The position numbers were made by a program, and so were the translations under genes. 9,120 nt of DNA from Hyphomicrobiales bacterium (lineage in GTDB: Bacteria; Pseudomonadota; Alphaproteobacteria; Rhizobiales; Aestuariivirgaceae): assembly GCA_025362535.1 (NCBI GenBank), contig JANYGE010000149.1:1-9120 (forward strand), read 5' to 3'. Shown here piece by piece: positions 1-6,697 of the stretch. Every line of letters starts with the position of its first letter. Position 1 is the stretch's first letter. The notes beneath the pieces are model-generated. The model was not told the DNA's origin. It ran no database searches and was given only the letters and a program-made list of their open reading frames with translations.

Positions 1-1
1 G

Positions 2-2017
2 CCTGAACGGGCACAAAATTTTCGCGCGATTGAGATGGGCATTCTGCAGAGCGGGCAACCCATGATCGACAAGGAAGAACTTGTCCTTGATGCAGCTGGA
101 GCTGAGAAATGGCTCTCATCAACAAAAGTACCCTTGCGCAATGAAAAGAATGAGATCTTTGGTCTCGTTGGCATTGCTCACAACATTACCGAGCGCAAAA
201 AAGCCGATATTTTGCGCGATGGTCAAGCTCATATCCTTGAGATGATAGCAATGAACGCGCCACTGGACGAGGTGCTTGATCATCTCGTGCGCCTCGTCGA
301 ATCCCAACTGACTGGAATATTCTGTTCCATACTGTTACTGGCACCTGATGGTGTTCACCTCGAGCATGGCGCAGCGCCGAACCTGCCGCCGGATTATATA
401 AAAGCCATTGATGGCGTCGGCATCGGACCCGATGTTGGATCCTGTGGCACAGCTGTCTATCGCCGCGAAACCGTTATCGTAAAAGATATTGCGCAAGATC
501 CGCTCTGGGCGAATTATCGCGATCTGGCCGCAACACATGGTTTTCGCTCGTGCTGGTCAACGCCAATCATGTCGCACCAACGTGAAGTCCTTGGTACGTT
601 TGCGATGTATTCAAGCACAGTCCGTGAACCGACTGCGGGGGATACCAATCTCATAGATGTCTCCACGCGCATCGCCGGAATAGCCATCGAACGCAAGCAA
701 GCGGCAGATCGCATTCAATTTATGGCCAATCATGATGCGTTGACCGGACTTCCCAACCGCACTTTGCTGAAGGACCGCCTTTCGCAAGCAGTGCTCTATG
801 CCAAGCGCTATGACAACTGGGTAACGGTTGTTTTCATCGACTTAGATAATTTCAAAATGGTCAATGACAGCTTGGGTCATAATGCTGGTGATGAGCTTTT
901 AAAAACTGTCGCGCGCCGGATGAGCAGTTGTGTGAGATCAACCGATACGGTGGTCCGCCTTGGCGGTGACGAATTTATTATCTTGCTTCTCGATCAACCA
1001 AAGAACGTGGATATTATCTCGGAGACCTTGCAAAAAATCAGAACGGCAATTGCTGAGACTGTCCATCTTGAAGGGCATGATCTGAAGGTGACGAGCAGCA
1101 TTGGAATTGCAAACTATCCCAATGATGGCACTGATGCCGACACGCTATTGGCCAATGCCGATGCCGCAATGTACCGGGCCAAGGAAATTGGCCGCGATAA
1201 CTTCCAATTCTATACGTCCGAGATGAATGTCAAGGTTCACGAAAAATTCAAGCTGCATGAGGAATTGCGAAATGCAGTGGCCCGTTCTGAATTTGTCCTT
1301 TTGTACCAGCCGCAAGTTGACCTGCGAACGGGGAAGATTTTCGCGGTCGAGGCTTTAATACGTTGGATGCATCCCACCGATGGAATGATAGCGCCACTTA
1401 ATTTTATCTCAATTGCTGAGGAAACTGGATTGATCGTCCCTATTGGTGATTGGGTGTTGCATGAAGCCTGTCGGCAGAACAAGATTTGGCAGGATGCTGG
1501 TCTGGCCCACATAAATGTTTGCGTGAATGTCTCGGCCCGGCAATTTAAGGAAAAGAACTTGATCGACCGTGTCATCCACGCATTGAAGGAAACTGGGCTC
1601 GAGGCAAAATATCTCGAACTCGAGATCACCGAAAGCCTCATTATGCAGAATGTCGAACAGGCCGTTGCGACAATGGAAGAATTGGAACGCTTGGGGGTTC
1701 AAATATCAATTGATGACTTTGGGACGGGGTATTCCAGTCTTAGCGCATTGAAAACCTTTCCGGTTGCAAGGTTGAAGATTGATAAGTCGTTTATCAACAA
1801 TCTGCCCAGCAATGAAAGCGACAAAGCTGTTGCCAGCGCTGTGATTTCATTGGGGCAAAAACTAAATCTCCGGGTCATCGCGGAAGGTGTTGAAACCGAA
1901 GACCAAGCAGCATTTTTGCGCGACAACAATTGTGATGAAATGCAGGGCTATCACTTCAGCAAACCTGTCCATGCTGAGGACATCAACACATTGCTGCGAA
2001 CAGTTCAGAATAAATAG
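2..2017 (+). CDS. PAS-GAF-GGDEF-EAL cyclic-di-GMP signalling protein (5' partial)
   Basis: This protein probably both makes and breaks down cyclic-di-GMP in response to a sensed signal. The frame is open from base 2, with no stop before the first ATG at 35, so the true start lies upstream of the window; 671 residues are visible. Residues 1 to about 67 are the end of a PAS domain, closing with the typical junction NITERKKAD. A GAF domain follows (about 80-235). The GGDEF domain (about 242-400) carries an intact RLGGDEF motif (GGDEF at 321-325) and an inhibitory-site RxxD (RSTD, 312-315) five residues before it. The EAL domain (about 420-665) has EALIRW (from 450), NVSARQF, LELEITES, DDFGTGYSSL (from 571), KIDKSF, VIAEGVET and GYHFSKP, so both catalytic domains look intact. 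No transmembrane segment is visible in this part. It is convergent with the next gene and not part of the cox operon. Confidence 0.93.
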   Translation, partial: PERAQNFRAIEMGILQSGQPMIDKEELVLDAAGAEKWLSSTKVPLRNEKNEIFGLVGIAHNITERKKADILRDGQAHILEMIAMNAPLDEVLDHLVRLVESQLTGIFCSILLLAPDGVHLEHGAAPNLPPDYIKAIDGVGIGPDVGSCGTAVYRRETVIVKDIAQDPLWANYRDLAATHGFRSCWSTPIMSHQREVLGTFAMYSSTVREPTAGDTNLIDVSTRIAGIAIERKQAADRIQFMANHDALTGLPNRTLLKDRLSQAVLYAKRYDNWVTVVFIDLDNFKMVNDSLGHNAGDELLKTVARRMSSCVRSTDTVVRLGGDEFIILLLDQPKNVDIISETLQKIRTAIAETVHLEGHDLKVTSSIGIANYPNDGTDADTLLANADAAMYRAKEIGRDNFQFYTSEMNVKVHEKFKLHEELRNAVARSEFVLLYQPQVDLRTGKIFAVEALIRWMHPTDGMIAPLNFISIAEETGLIVPIGDWVLHEACRQNKIWQDAGLAHINVCVNVSARQFKEKNLIDRVIHALKETGLEAKYLELEITESLIMQNVEQAVATMEELERLGVQISIDDFGTGYSSLSALKTFPVARLKIDKSFINNLPSNESDKAVASAVISLGQKLNLRVIAEGVETEDQAAFLRDNNCDEMQGYHFSKPVHAEDINTLLRTVQNK

Positions 2018-2050
2018 AGCAGTTAATTTATAGTCCTAATGTATCGGACG

Positions 2051-2069
2051 GTGAGTTAAGGTCACTCAC
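2051..2069. repeat. Small hairpin after the GGDEF/EAL gene
   Basis: A perfect 6-bp inverted repeat (GTGAGT at 2051-2056, ACTCAC at 2064-2069) encloses a 7-base loop, 33 bases after the stop codon at 2017. No T-run follows it, so it is a weak candidate as an intrinsic terminator on its own. Confidence 0.35.
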
Positions 2070-2078
2070 CCCTAAACC

Positions 2079-2159
2079 GTCATTCCCGCGCAGGCGGGAA
2101 TCCAACTTGGCCGTAATTGAATGTGTTTAAAGTTGGATCTCCGCCTGCGCGGGGATGAC
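2079..2159. repeat. Large palindromic intergenic element, possible bidirectional terminator
   Basis: Two 29-base arms (2079-2107 and 2131-2159) are reverse complements at 26 of 29 positions and flank a 23-base spacer. Each arm contains the GTCAT..CCCGCGCAGGCGG core, and the left arm can also fold alone (CCCGC/GCGGG around GCAG). The same style of element, a CATTCCCGCG...GGCGGGAATCC palindrome, recurs between genes in many alphaproteobacteria. Here it lies between two convergent genes ending at 2017 (+) and 2195 (-), where a transcribed long stem could stop transcription from either side. There is no poly-T tail, so the terminator role is inference; the repeat itself is seen directly. Confidence 0.8.
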
Positions 2160-2194
2160 TGGTGGTGTGTGGTTCGGTCAATCATAATCACCCA

Positions 2195-2620
2195 CTAAGC
2201 ATCCAGGCCTGGAATCTCCACCATCTGCACGCCTGCAATCTTCCAGCTGCCATCGGCTTGCTTTTCCATCGCGTAAACCGCTTCGTAGCGTTTGCCGTCT
2301 GCGGCGGTGATTGTCACATGTTGAGCGGGGCGACCCAGTGTGTCGGTGATGATTGGGCCGAACCTATATTTGCTGTTGGTGTAGACAGCTTGATAGCCGC
2401 GCTTCACCATGGCCATGAAAACATCAACTGTCGGAAAAATTTTAGTAACGATGGGGGCGGCGAAGGAATAGGCCAGCGCGCCATCATCAGCTTTGAAGGC
2501 CTCAAGCTGACCCGTGATAGTTTGCTGGATGGCGGATCTATCAAGACTGGGCAGATCATCGGCTCTTGCTAAGCTGAGCATGGCAAAGAGACTGAATGTA
2601 ATTGCAAAGAATTTTAACAT
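2195..2620 (-). CDS. DUF4864 domain-containing exported protein
   Basis: A small protein of 141 residues that resembles the DUF4864 family, whose function is not established. The chosen start is the ATG at 2620-2618, because a good ribosome site (AGGAG, about 8 bases upstream) precedes it and because the protein then begins with a signal peptide: MLKFF, a hydrophobic stretch, and ARA at 18-20 with cleavage expected after residue 20. The frame continues upstream to an ATG at 2743, but those extra 41 residues would hide the signal peptide and look non-coding. The mature part (about 28-141) has the family's helix FPTVDVFMAMVKRGYQAVY and a C-terminal strand DGSWKIAGVQMV, suggesting a small cystatin/NTF2-like fold in the periplasm (inference). 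It is divergent from coxS, with a 176-base gap. No catalytic motif is recognised. Confidence 0.85.
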   Translation of the reverse strand: MLKFFAITFSLFAMLSLARADDLPSLDRSAIQQTITGQLEAFKADDGALAYSFAAPIVTKIFPTVDVFMAMVKRGYQAVYTNSKYRFGPIITDTLGRPAQHVTITAADGKRYEAVYAMEKQADGSWKIAGVQMVEIPGLDA

Positions 2621-2796
2621 GGCGACTCTCCTGAATACTAAAATCTTTACGGTGGAGTTTTCAGTTTGGATTTGGTGCATTGCAGCAACGAATTGTTGCC
2701 GCTTATTCACTTTAGAGCGCATGGTTGCACTTGACGAAGTCACAACTCAGTGATGAGAATGCACCCAAGCAAAAAAATACAAATCGGGAGGATCCA
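2621..2796. promoter_or_regulatory. Divergent promoter region between DUF4864 gene and coxS
   Basis: These 176 bases separate two divergent start codons and must carry both promoters unless transcription enters from outside. Two short odd palindromes are visible. One is GCAAC/GTTGC at 2685-2699 around a 5-base centre; the other is TGAC-GAA-GTCA at 2732-2742. Either could be an operator. The second overlaps the best promoter candidate for coxS, which would fit control by a repressor or activator; no regulator gene is present in the window. Confidence 0.5.
2731..2760 (+). promoter_or_regulatory. Candidate sigma-70 promoter for coxSLM
   Basis: TTGACG at 2731-2736 matches the -35 consensus at 5 of 6 bases. 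GAGAAT at 2755-2760 matches the -10 at 4 of 6, with an 18-base spacer. Transcription would start near 2767 and give a leader of about 30 bases before the coxS ATG. The palindrome TGAC-GAA-GTCA overlaps the -35 box. The call rests on motif matching only. Confidence 0.35.
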
Positions 2797-3261
2797 ATGT
2801 CAGTTGTTAAAATGAAGATCAACGGCAAGGCGGTGAGTGGCGAAGTTGAGCCGCGCACGTTGTTGGTTGAATTTATTCGTGAGCATCAAGGTCTCACTGG
2901 CACCCATGTGGGCTGTGACACCAGCCAATGCGGCGCTTGTGTTGTGCATGTGGATGGCAAGGCGATTAAATCCTGCACCACTCTGGCTGTGGCTTGCGAA
3001 GGTGCAACTGTAACAACCGTTGAAGGGCTGGCCAAAGGCATTGAGCTTCATCCAATGCAAGCTGCATTTAAAGAGCATCATGGTTTGCAATGCGGCTTCT
3101 GTACACCCGGCATGATTATGTCGGCTATCGATATTGTGAAGCGCAATGGCAAGAATGTCTCGGAAGAGGTGATCCGCCGCGAGCTTTCAGGAAATATCTG
3201 CCGGTGCACCGGTTATCATAATATCGTCAAGGCCGTGCAGGCCGGCGCAGCGAATATGTAA
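2797..3261 (+). CDS. coxS: Aerobic CO dehydrogenase-family small subunit, [2Fe-2S] protein
   Basis: The iron-sulfur subunit of a molybdenum hydroxylase; it carries electrons from the molybdenum site in CoxL to FAD in CoxM. The start is the ATG at 2797, preceded by a strong ribosome site GGGAGGA (2786-2792); an upstream ATG in frame at 2725 lies in the promoter region and has no such support. The protein has 154 residues, normal for the family. The N-terminal plant-type ferredoxin domain has Cys40, Cys45, Cys48 and Cys60 ([10 protein letters not shown]...SC). The C-terminal helical domain has Cys99, Cys102, Cys135 and Cys137 (CGFC...CRC). All eight ligands are therefore present. It is first in the S-L-M operon, 14 bases before coxL. 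The fold is shared by all xanthine oxidase family small subunits, so the cox name relies on the neighbours. Confidence 0.95.
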   Translation: MSVVKMKINGKAVSGEVEPRTLLVEFIREHQGLTGTHVGCDTSQCGACVVHVDGKAIKSCTTLAVACEGATVTTVEGLAKGIELHPMQAAFKEHHGLQCGFCTPGMIMSAIDIVKRNGKNVSEEVIRRELSGNICRCTGYHNIVKAVQAGAANM

Positions 3262-3275
3262 GGGAGGCAGAAATT

Positions 3276-5654
3276 ATGGCCGATACAAAAACAGGCGTTG
3301 GCGCCTCAGTACGCCGCAAAGAAGACCTTCGCTTCATCACAGGCAAAGGCAATTATACTGACGACATCAATCTGAAAGATCAAACCTACGCTTATTTCCT
3401 CCGCTCGCCCCATGCCCATGCCACCATCAAATCGATCAATACAGCCAAGGCGAAAAAGATGCCGGGCGTGGTTGGCATTTTCGTCGGCGAAGATGTGGCC
3501 AACGATAAACTTGGCGGCTTGATTTGTGGTTGGGGCATTACCTCGAAAGATGGCAGCGGCATGAAGGCTGGCCCTCATCCCGTGCTGGCGCAAGGTAAAG
3601 TGCGCTATGTGGGCGACCATGTGGCTGTGGTTATTGCTGAAACCAAAGAGCAGGCGCGCACTGCGGCGCAAGCTATCGTGGTTTCCTATGGTGTTCTGCC
3701 GCATGTAGTGGATGCCGCCAAAGCGATGAAATCTAAAGTGCAGGTGCATGAAGTTGCTTCTGACAACCGTGTATTCAATTGGTCGCTGGGCAATGAAGAG
3801 GCCACCAATGCTGCCTTTAAGAATGCCGCTCATGTAACCAAGTTGGACATAATCAACAATCGCCTGATTCCGAATGCCATGGAGCCGCGCGCTGCGATTG
3901 GGTCTTATGATACGGGCACCGAAAGCTACACGCTTTATACCACCAGCCAAAATCCGCATGTGGCCCGCTTGGTGATTTCGGCGTTTCATGGCCTTGCCCC
4001 CGAACATAAGCTGCGCGTGATCGCGCCAGATGTGGGCGGTGGCTTTGGATCAAAAATCTTTATTTATGCCGAAGAAGTAGTGTGCGTTTGGGCATCCAAG
4101 CATATTGGCGGCCGCCCGATTAAGTGGACGGGTGATCGCTCGGAAGCTTTCCTTGCTGATGCGCATGGTCGTGACCATGTGACCAAAGCTGAATTGGCCA
4201 TGGATGCCTCCGGCAAAATCACTGGCATGCGGGTTCACACCATTGCTGCGTTGGGGGCTTATCTTTCAACCTTCTCGGCAGCGGTTCCAACCTATCTTTA
4301 TGGAACGCTGATGTCTGGCCAATATGACATCCCGAATATCTATGTTGAGGTTGATGCGGTTTATACCAACACCGCACCCGTTGATGCTTATCGTGGCGCT
4401 GGGCGACCAGAGGCCACTTATGTGGTTGAACGTTTGGTTGAAACTGCAGCACGCGAGCTGAAGCAAGATCCGGCAGAATTCCGCCGCCGTAGCTTTGTAA
4501 AAAGCTTCCCGCATCAAACCCCGGTGATCATGTGCTATGACGCAGGCGATTATGGTGCGGCTCTCGATAAGGCTTTGGAGATGTCGGATTATAAGAACTT
4601 CGCCAAGCGCAAAGCGGAATCAGCCAAGAATGGCAAGCTGCGTGGCGTGGGCTTCTCAGCCTATATTGAGGCCTGTGGCATTGCGCCATCAGCGGCTGTT
4701 GGTTCTTTGGGCGCTGGTGTTGGCTTGTGGGAATCAGCTGAAGTTCGGGTGAACCCCATTGGCACTGTGGAAATACTCACTGGTTCACACAGCCATGGCC
4801 AAGGCCACGAAACAACCTTCGCTCAGCTTGTCGTTGAAAAGCTTGGCGTGGATATTAACTCAGTCTCCATCGTTCATGGTGACACCGATAAAGTGCAAAT
4901 GGGCATGGGCACTTATGGCTCACGCTCAGGAGCAGTTGGCATGCATGCCATTTCGAAAGCCTTGGATAAAATCGAAGCCAAGGCCAAAAGAGTGGCAGCT
5001 GCTGTAATGGAATCTTCAGTAGATGATGTGGAGTTCAAGAACGGCACATTCACGGTTAAAGGCACTGACAAGAAAATGGCCTTTGGCGAAGTGGCGTTGC
5101 AGGCCTATCTCGGCCATAAGTTCAACTCTTCAGAGATTGAAATTGGACTGAAAGAAACCGCCTTCCATGATCCGGCCAATTTCGTATTCCCAGCTGGTGT
5201 TCACATTTGCGAAGTTGAAGTTGATGTGGATACTGGTCTCACCAAGATTGTGGATTACACCGCTGTGGATGATTTCGGCAATCTCATCAATCCAATGATT
5301 GTTGAAGGCCAGGTGCAAGGCGGTGTGGCGCAAGGCATTGGTCAGGCTCTGCTTGAAGGTGCAGTCTATGATGAGGATTCAGGCCAGCTTTTGACTGGAT
5401 CATTCATGGATTACAACATGCCACGGGCGGCCAATATGCCCTCTATTGAAAACTTCAGATTGGGCTTCACCTGCACTCCATGCCCCACCAATCCGATGGG
5501 CATGAAAGGCTGTGGTGAGGCTGGCGCAATTGCAGCTCCACCTGCAGTTATTAACGCCATCACCAATGCCATTGGTGTTCGTGAAATCGCAATGCCAGCC
5601 ACACCTTTGACAGTGTGGACGGCTATGCAAGCAAACAAAAAAGCAGCTGAGTAA
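3276..5654 (+). CDS. coxL: Form II aerobic CO dehydrogenase-like large subunit (molybdopterin hydroxylase)
   Basis: The catalytic subunit that binds molybdopterin cytosine dinucleotide and oxidises the substrate. It is 792 residues long, close to the family norm of about 760-810. The start is the ATG at 3276, with AGGGAGG at 3261-3267 overlapping the coxS stop. The N-terminus SVRRKEDLRFITGKGNYTDDI is typical. Visible motifs are GGGFGSK (254-260, near the cofactor), AYRGAGR (371-377), GQGHE in the SHSHGQGHETTFAQ stretch, and GMKGCGEAGAI with the likely catalytic base Glu748. In form I CO dehydrogenase the active-site loop is AYxCSFR and its Cys binds copper; here Gly374 takes that place, which defines form II. 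Form II proteins occur widely, and CO oxidation by them is disputed or weak, so another small substrate (an aldehyde, N-heterocycle or other) is possible. Assignment to the family is sure; the substrate is not known. Confidence 0.94.
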   Translation: MADTKTGVGASVRRKEDLRFITGKGNYTDDINLKDQTYAYFLRSPHAHATIKSINTAKAKKMPGVVGIFVGEDVANDKLGGLICGWGITSKDGSGMKAGPHPVLAQGKVRYVGDHVAVVIAETKEQARTAAQAIVVSYGVLPHVVDAAKAMKSKVQVHEVASDNRVFNWSLGNEEATNAAFKNAAHVTKLDIINNRLIPNAMEPRAAIGSYDTGTESYTLYTTSQNPHVARLVISAFHGLAPEHKLRVIAPDVGGGFGSKIFIYAEEVVCVWASKHIGGRPIKWTGDRSEAFLADAHGRDHVTKAELAMDASGKITGMRVHTIAALGAYLSTFSAAVPTYLYGTLMSGQYDIPNIYVEVDAVYTNTAPVDAYRGAGRPEATYVVERLVETAARELKQDPAEFRRRSFVKSFPHQTPVIMCYDAGDYGAALDKALEMSDYKNFAKRKAESAKNGKLRGVGFSAYIEACGIAPSAAVGSLGAGVGLWESAEVRVNPIGTVEILTGSHSHGQGHETTFAQLVVEKLGVDINSVSIVHGDTDKVQMGMGTYGSRSGAVGMHAISKALDKIEAKAKRVAAAVMESSVDDVEFKNGTFTVKGTDKKMAFGEVALQAYLGHKFNSSEIEIGLKETAFHDPANFVFPAGVHICEVEVDVDTGLTKIVDYTAVDDFGNLINPMIVEGQVQGGVAQGIGQALLEGAVYDEDSGQLLTGSFMDYNMPRAANMPSIENFRLGFTCTPCPTNPMGMKGCGEAGAIAAPPAVINAITNAIGVREIAMPATPLTVWTAMQANKKAAE

Positions 5655-5671
5655 GGCTAGGGAGAGAAAAA

Positions 5672-6469
5672 ATGGAAAACTTCAATTATCATCGCCCAGC
5701 CACCACAACAGCTGCGGCTGCCCTAATGAAAAAAGGCAAGGATGCAAAATATATGGCAGGCGGCCACACGCTGCTGCCCACCATGAAGCAGGGTCTTGCT
5801 GCCCCCACAGATATTATTGATCTCACCGCGATCAAGAATTTCTCAGGGATCAAAGTGTCGAAGACGTCTGTATCGATCAAGGCGGGCACCACCCACATGG
5901 AAGTGGCAACCTCGAAAGAAATCAAGAAAGCTATTCCAGCTCTGGCTGAAATGGCTGGCAAGATTGGCGGCGTTCATGTGCGCCACAAAGGCACGATTGG
6001 TGGCTCGGTTGCCAATGCCGATCCTGCAGCTGATTATCCATCAGCCTGCTTGGGCTTGGGGGCTACAATTGAAACCAACAAGCGCAAGATTGAAGCTGAT
6101 AAATTCTTCACGGGCATGTTCGCAACGGCTTTGAAGGATGGTGAAATCATTACAGCGGTGCATTTTCCGATCCCGAAGAAATCAGCGCATCAGAAGTTCC
6201 CGAACCCGGCATCGCGTTATGCTTTGACGGGGGTGTTTGTCTCGCAAGATGCAAAGGGCAAAGTGCGCGTCGGCGTGACGGGAGCTGCCGCAACGGCGTT
6301 TCGTGCAACCGACATTGAAGCGGCTTTGAGTAAGGATTTTTCAGCTAAATCTGCCACGTCGGTTAAAATTGCCAGCAAGAGCCTGATGACCGATATGCAT
6401 GCCACAGCTGCATATCGTGCCAACTTGATCAGCGTCTTGGCGGGCCGGGCGGTTGCTGCTGCGAAGTGA
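5672..6469 (+). CDS. coxM: Aerobic CO dehydrogenase-family medium subunit, FAD-binding
   Basis: The flavoprotein subunit that takes electrons from the CoxS clusters and passes them to a quinone or other acceptor. It has 265 residues; the family is usually 265-295, so it is on the short side. The start is the ATG at 5672, with a ribosome site AGGGAGAG (5659-5666) and a 17-base gap after coxL. The two FAD-binding motifs are present: AGGHTLLP at 29-36 and TIGGSVANADPAADYP at 108-123. The C-terminal CO dehydrogenase flavoprotein domain follows (about 165-265). Its position after coxL gives the order S-L-M, as in form II clusters, in contrast to M-S-L in form I clusters. It is the last gene of the structural block; a 228-base non-coding stretch follows. 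Confidence 0.94.
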   Translation: MENFNYHRPATTTAAAALMKKGKDAKYMAGGHTLLPTMKQGLAAPTDIIDLTAIKNFSGIKVSKTSVSIKAGTTHMEVATSKEIKKAIPALAEMAGKIGGVHVRHKGTIGGSVANADPAADYPSACLGLGATIETNKRKIEADKFFTGMFATALKDGEIITAVHFPIPKKSAHQKFPNPASRYALTGVFVSQDAKGKVRVGVTGAAATAFRATDIEAALSKDFSAKSATSVKIASKSLMTDMHATAAYRANLISVLAGRAVAAAK

Positions 6470-6481
6470 TATAAAAACAAT

Positions 6482-6499
6482 TTCCCTTCCGTAAGGGAA
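6482..6499 (+). terminator. Hairpin just after coxM, possible terminator or mRNA end
   Basis: A perfect 7-bp stem (TTCCCTT at 6482-6488, AAGGGAA at 6493-6499) with a 4-base loop lies 12 bases after the coxM stop. No T-run follows, so it may act as an attenuator or an mRNA 3' stabiliser rather than a full intrinsic terminator. If it does terminate, coxDE would need its own promoter, and none is obvious. Confidence 0.4.
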
Positions 6500-6501
6500 C
6501 C

Positions 6502-6651
6502 GTTGCATAATTCATTTGGAGCTTATGCTTCGAGGCTCTTCGCTTCGCTGCGAGCACCTCACCCTGAGGGAGTTAATAAGGTCCCTCACCCTGAGGAGTT
6601 CACGCAGTGGGCCTCGAAGGGCTGGTGATAACGAGTCGTGAATTGTGCAAC
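6502..6651. repeat. Mosaic nested inverted repeat between coxM and coxD
   Basis: The outer ends (6502-6514 and 6639-6651) are reverse complements at 12 of 13 positions. Inside them, CTTCGAGGC at 6528-6536 pairs with GCCTCGAAG at 6611-6619. In the centre, CCTCACCCTGAGG occurs twice as a direct repeat (from 6557 and from 6584, 27 bases apart), each copy itself a short palindrome with an ATAAGGT-type linker between. Such CTTCGAGGC...CCTCACCCTGAGG sequences are familiar as dispersed intergenic repeats in Hyphomicrobiales. No open reading frame and no clear target-site duplication is seen. It fills most of the 228-base gap within the cox cluster. Confidence 0.75.
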
Positions 6652-6671
6652 TCTCCCCACAAAGGGGAGAG
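6651..6671 (+). repeat. Perfect 8-bp hairpin upstream of coxD
   Basis: CTCTCCCC (6651-6658) pairs perfectly with GGGGAGAG (6664-6671) around the loop ACAAA; AGAAAATTT follows. It ends 26 bases before the coxD start codon, so it would sit in the leader of any transcript running through from coxM. The first base overlaps the end of the larger repeat, suggesting that two repeat units abut. It may terminate transcription weakly or affect translation of coxD; this is inference. Confidence 0.5.
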
Positions 6672-6697
6672 AGAAAATTTAAGTGAGTTTGTAAACT

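Noticed and set aside
2162..2572. 136-residue plus-strand open frame opposite the DUF4864 gene
   Set aside because: The minus-strand frame has a signal peptide, a ribosome site and a family match; the plus-strand frame has none and starts within the intergenic repeat edge.
2621..2743. Longer N-terminus for the DUF4864 protein starting at 2743
   Set aside because: It would place 41 residues ahead of a clear signal peptide; the ATG at 2620 has its own AGGAG ribosome site.
2725..2796. Longer N-terminus for CoxS starting at 2725
   Set aside because: The extra 24 residues have no family match and cover the candidate promoter; the ATG at 2797 has a strong ribosome site.
3306..4007. 233-residue open frame on the minus strand inside coxL
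   Set aside because: It lies wholly opposite a gene with clear family motifs, its translation is rich in His/Arg/Met as expected from antisense of this codon use, and it has no recognisable domain.
6557..6600. Possible CRISPR-like array from the repeated CCTCACCCTGAGG unit
   Set aside because: There are only two copies, the spacing is far too short, and there are no cas genes; it fits a dispersed palindromic repeat.
6502..6651. Non-autonomous transposon (MITE) with terminal inverted repeats
   Set aside because: The terminal repeats exist, but no target-site duplication is seen at the edges, so it is listed only as a repeat.
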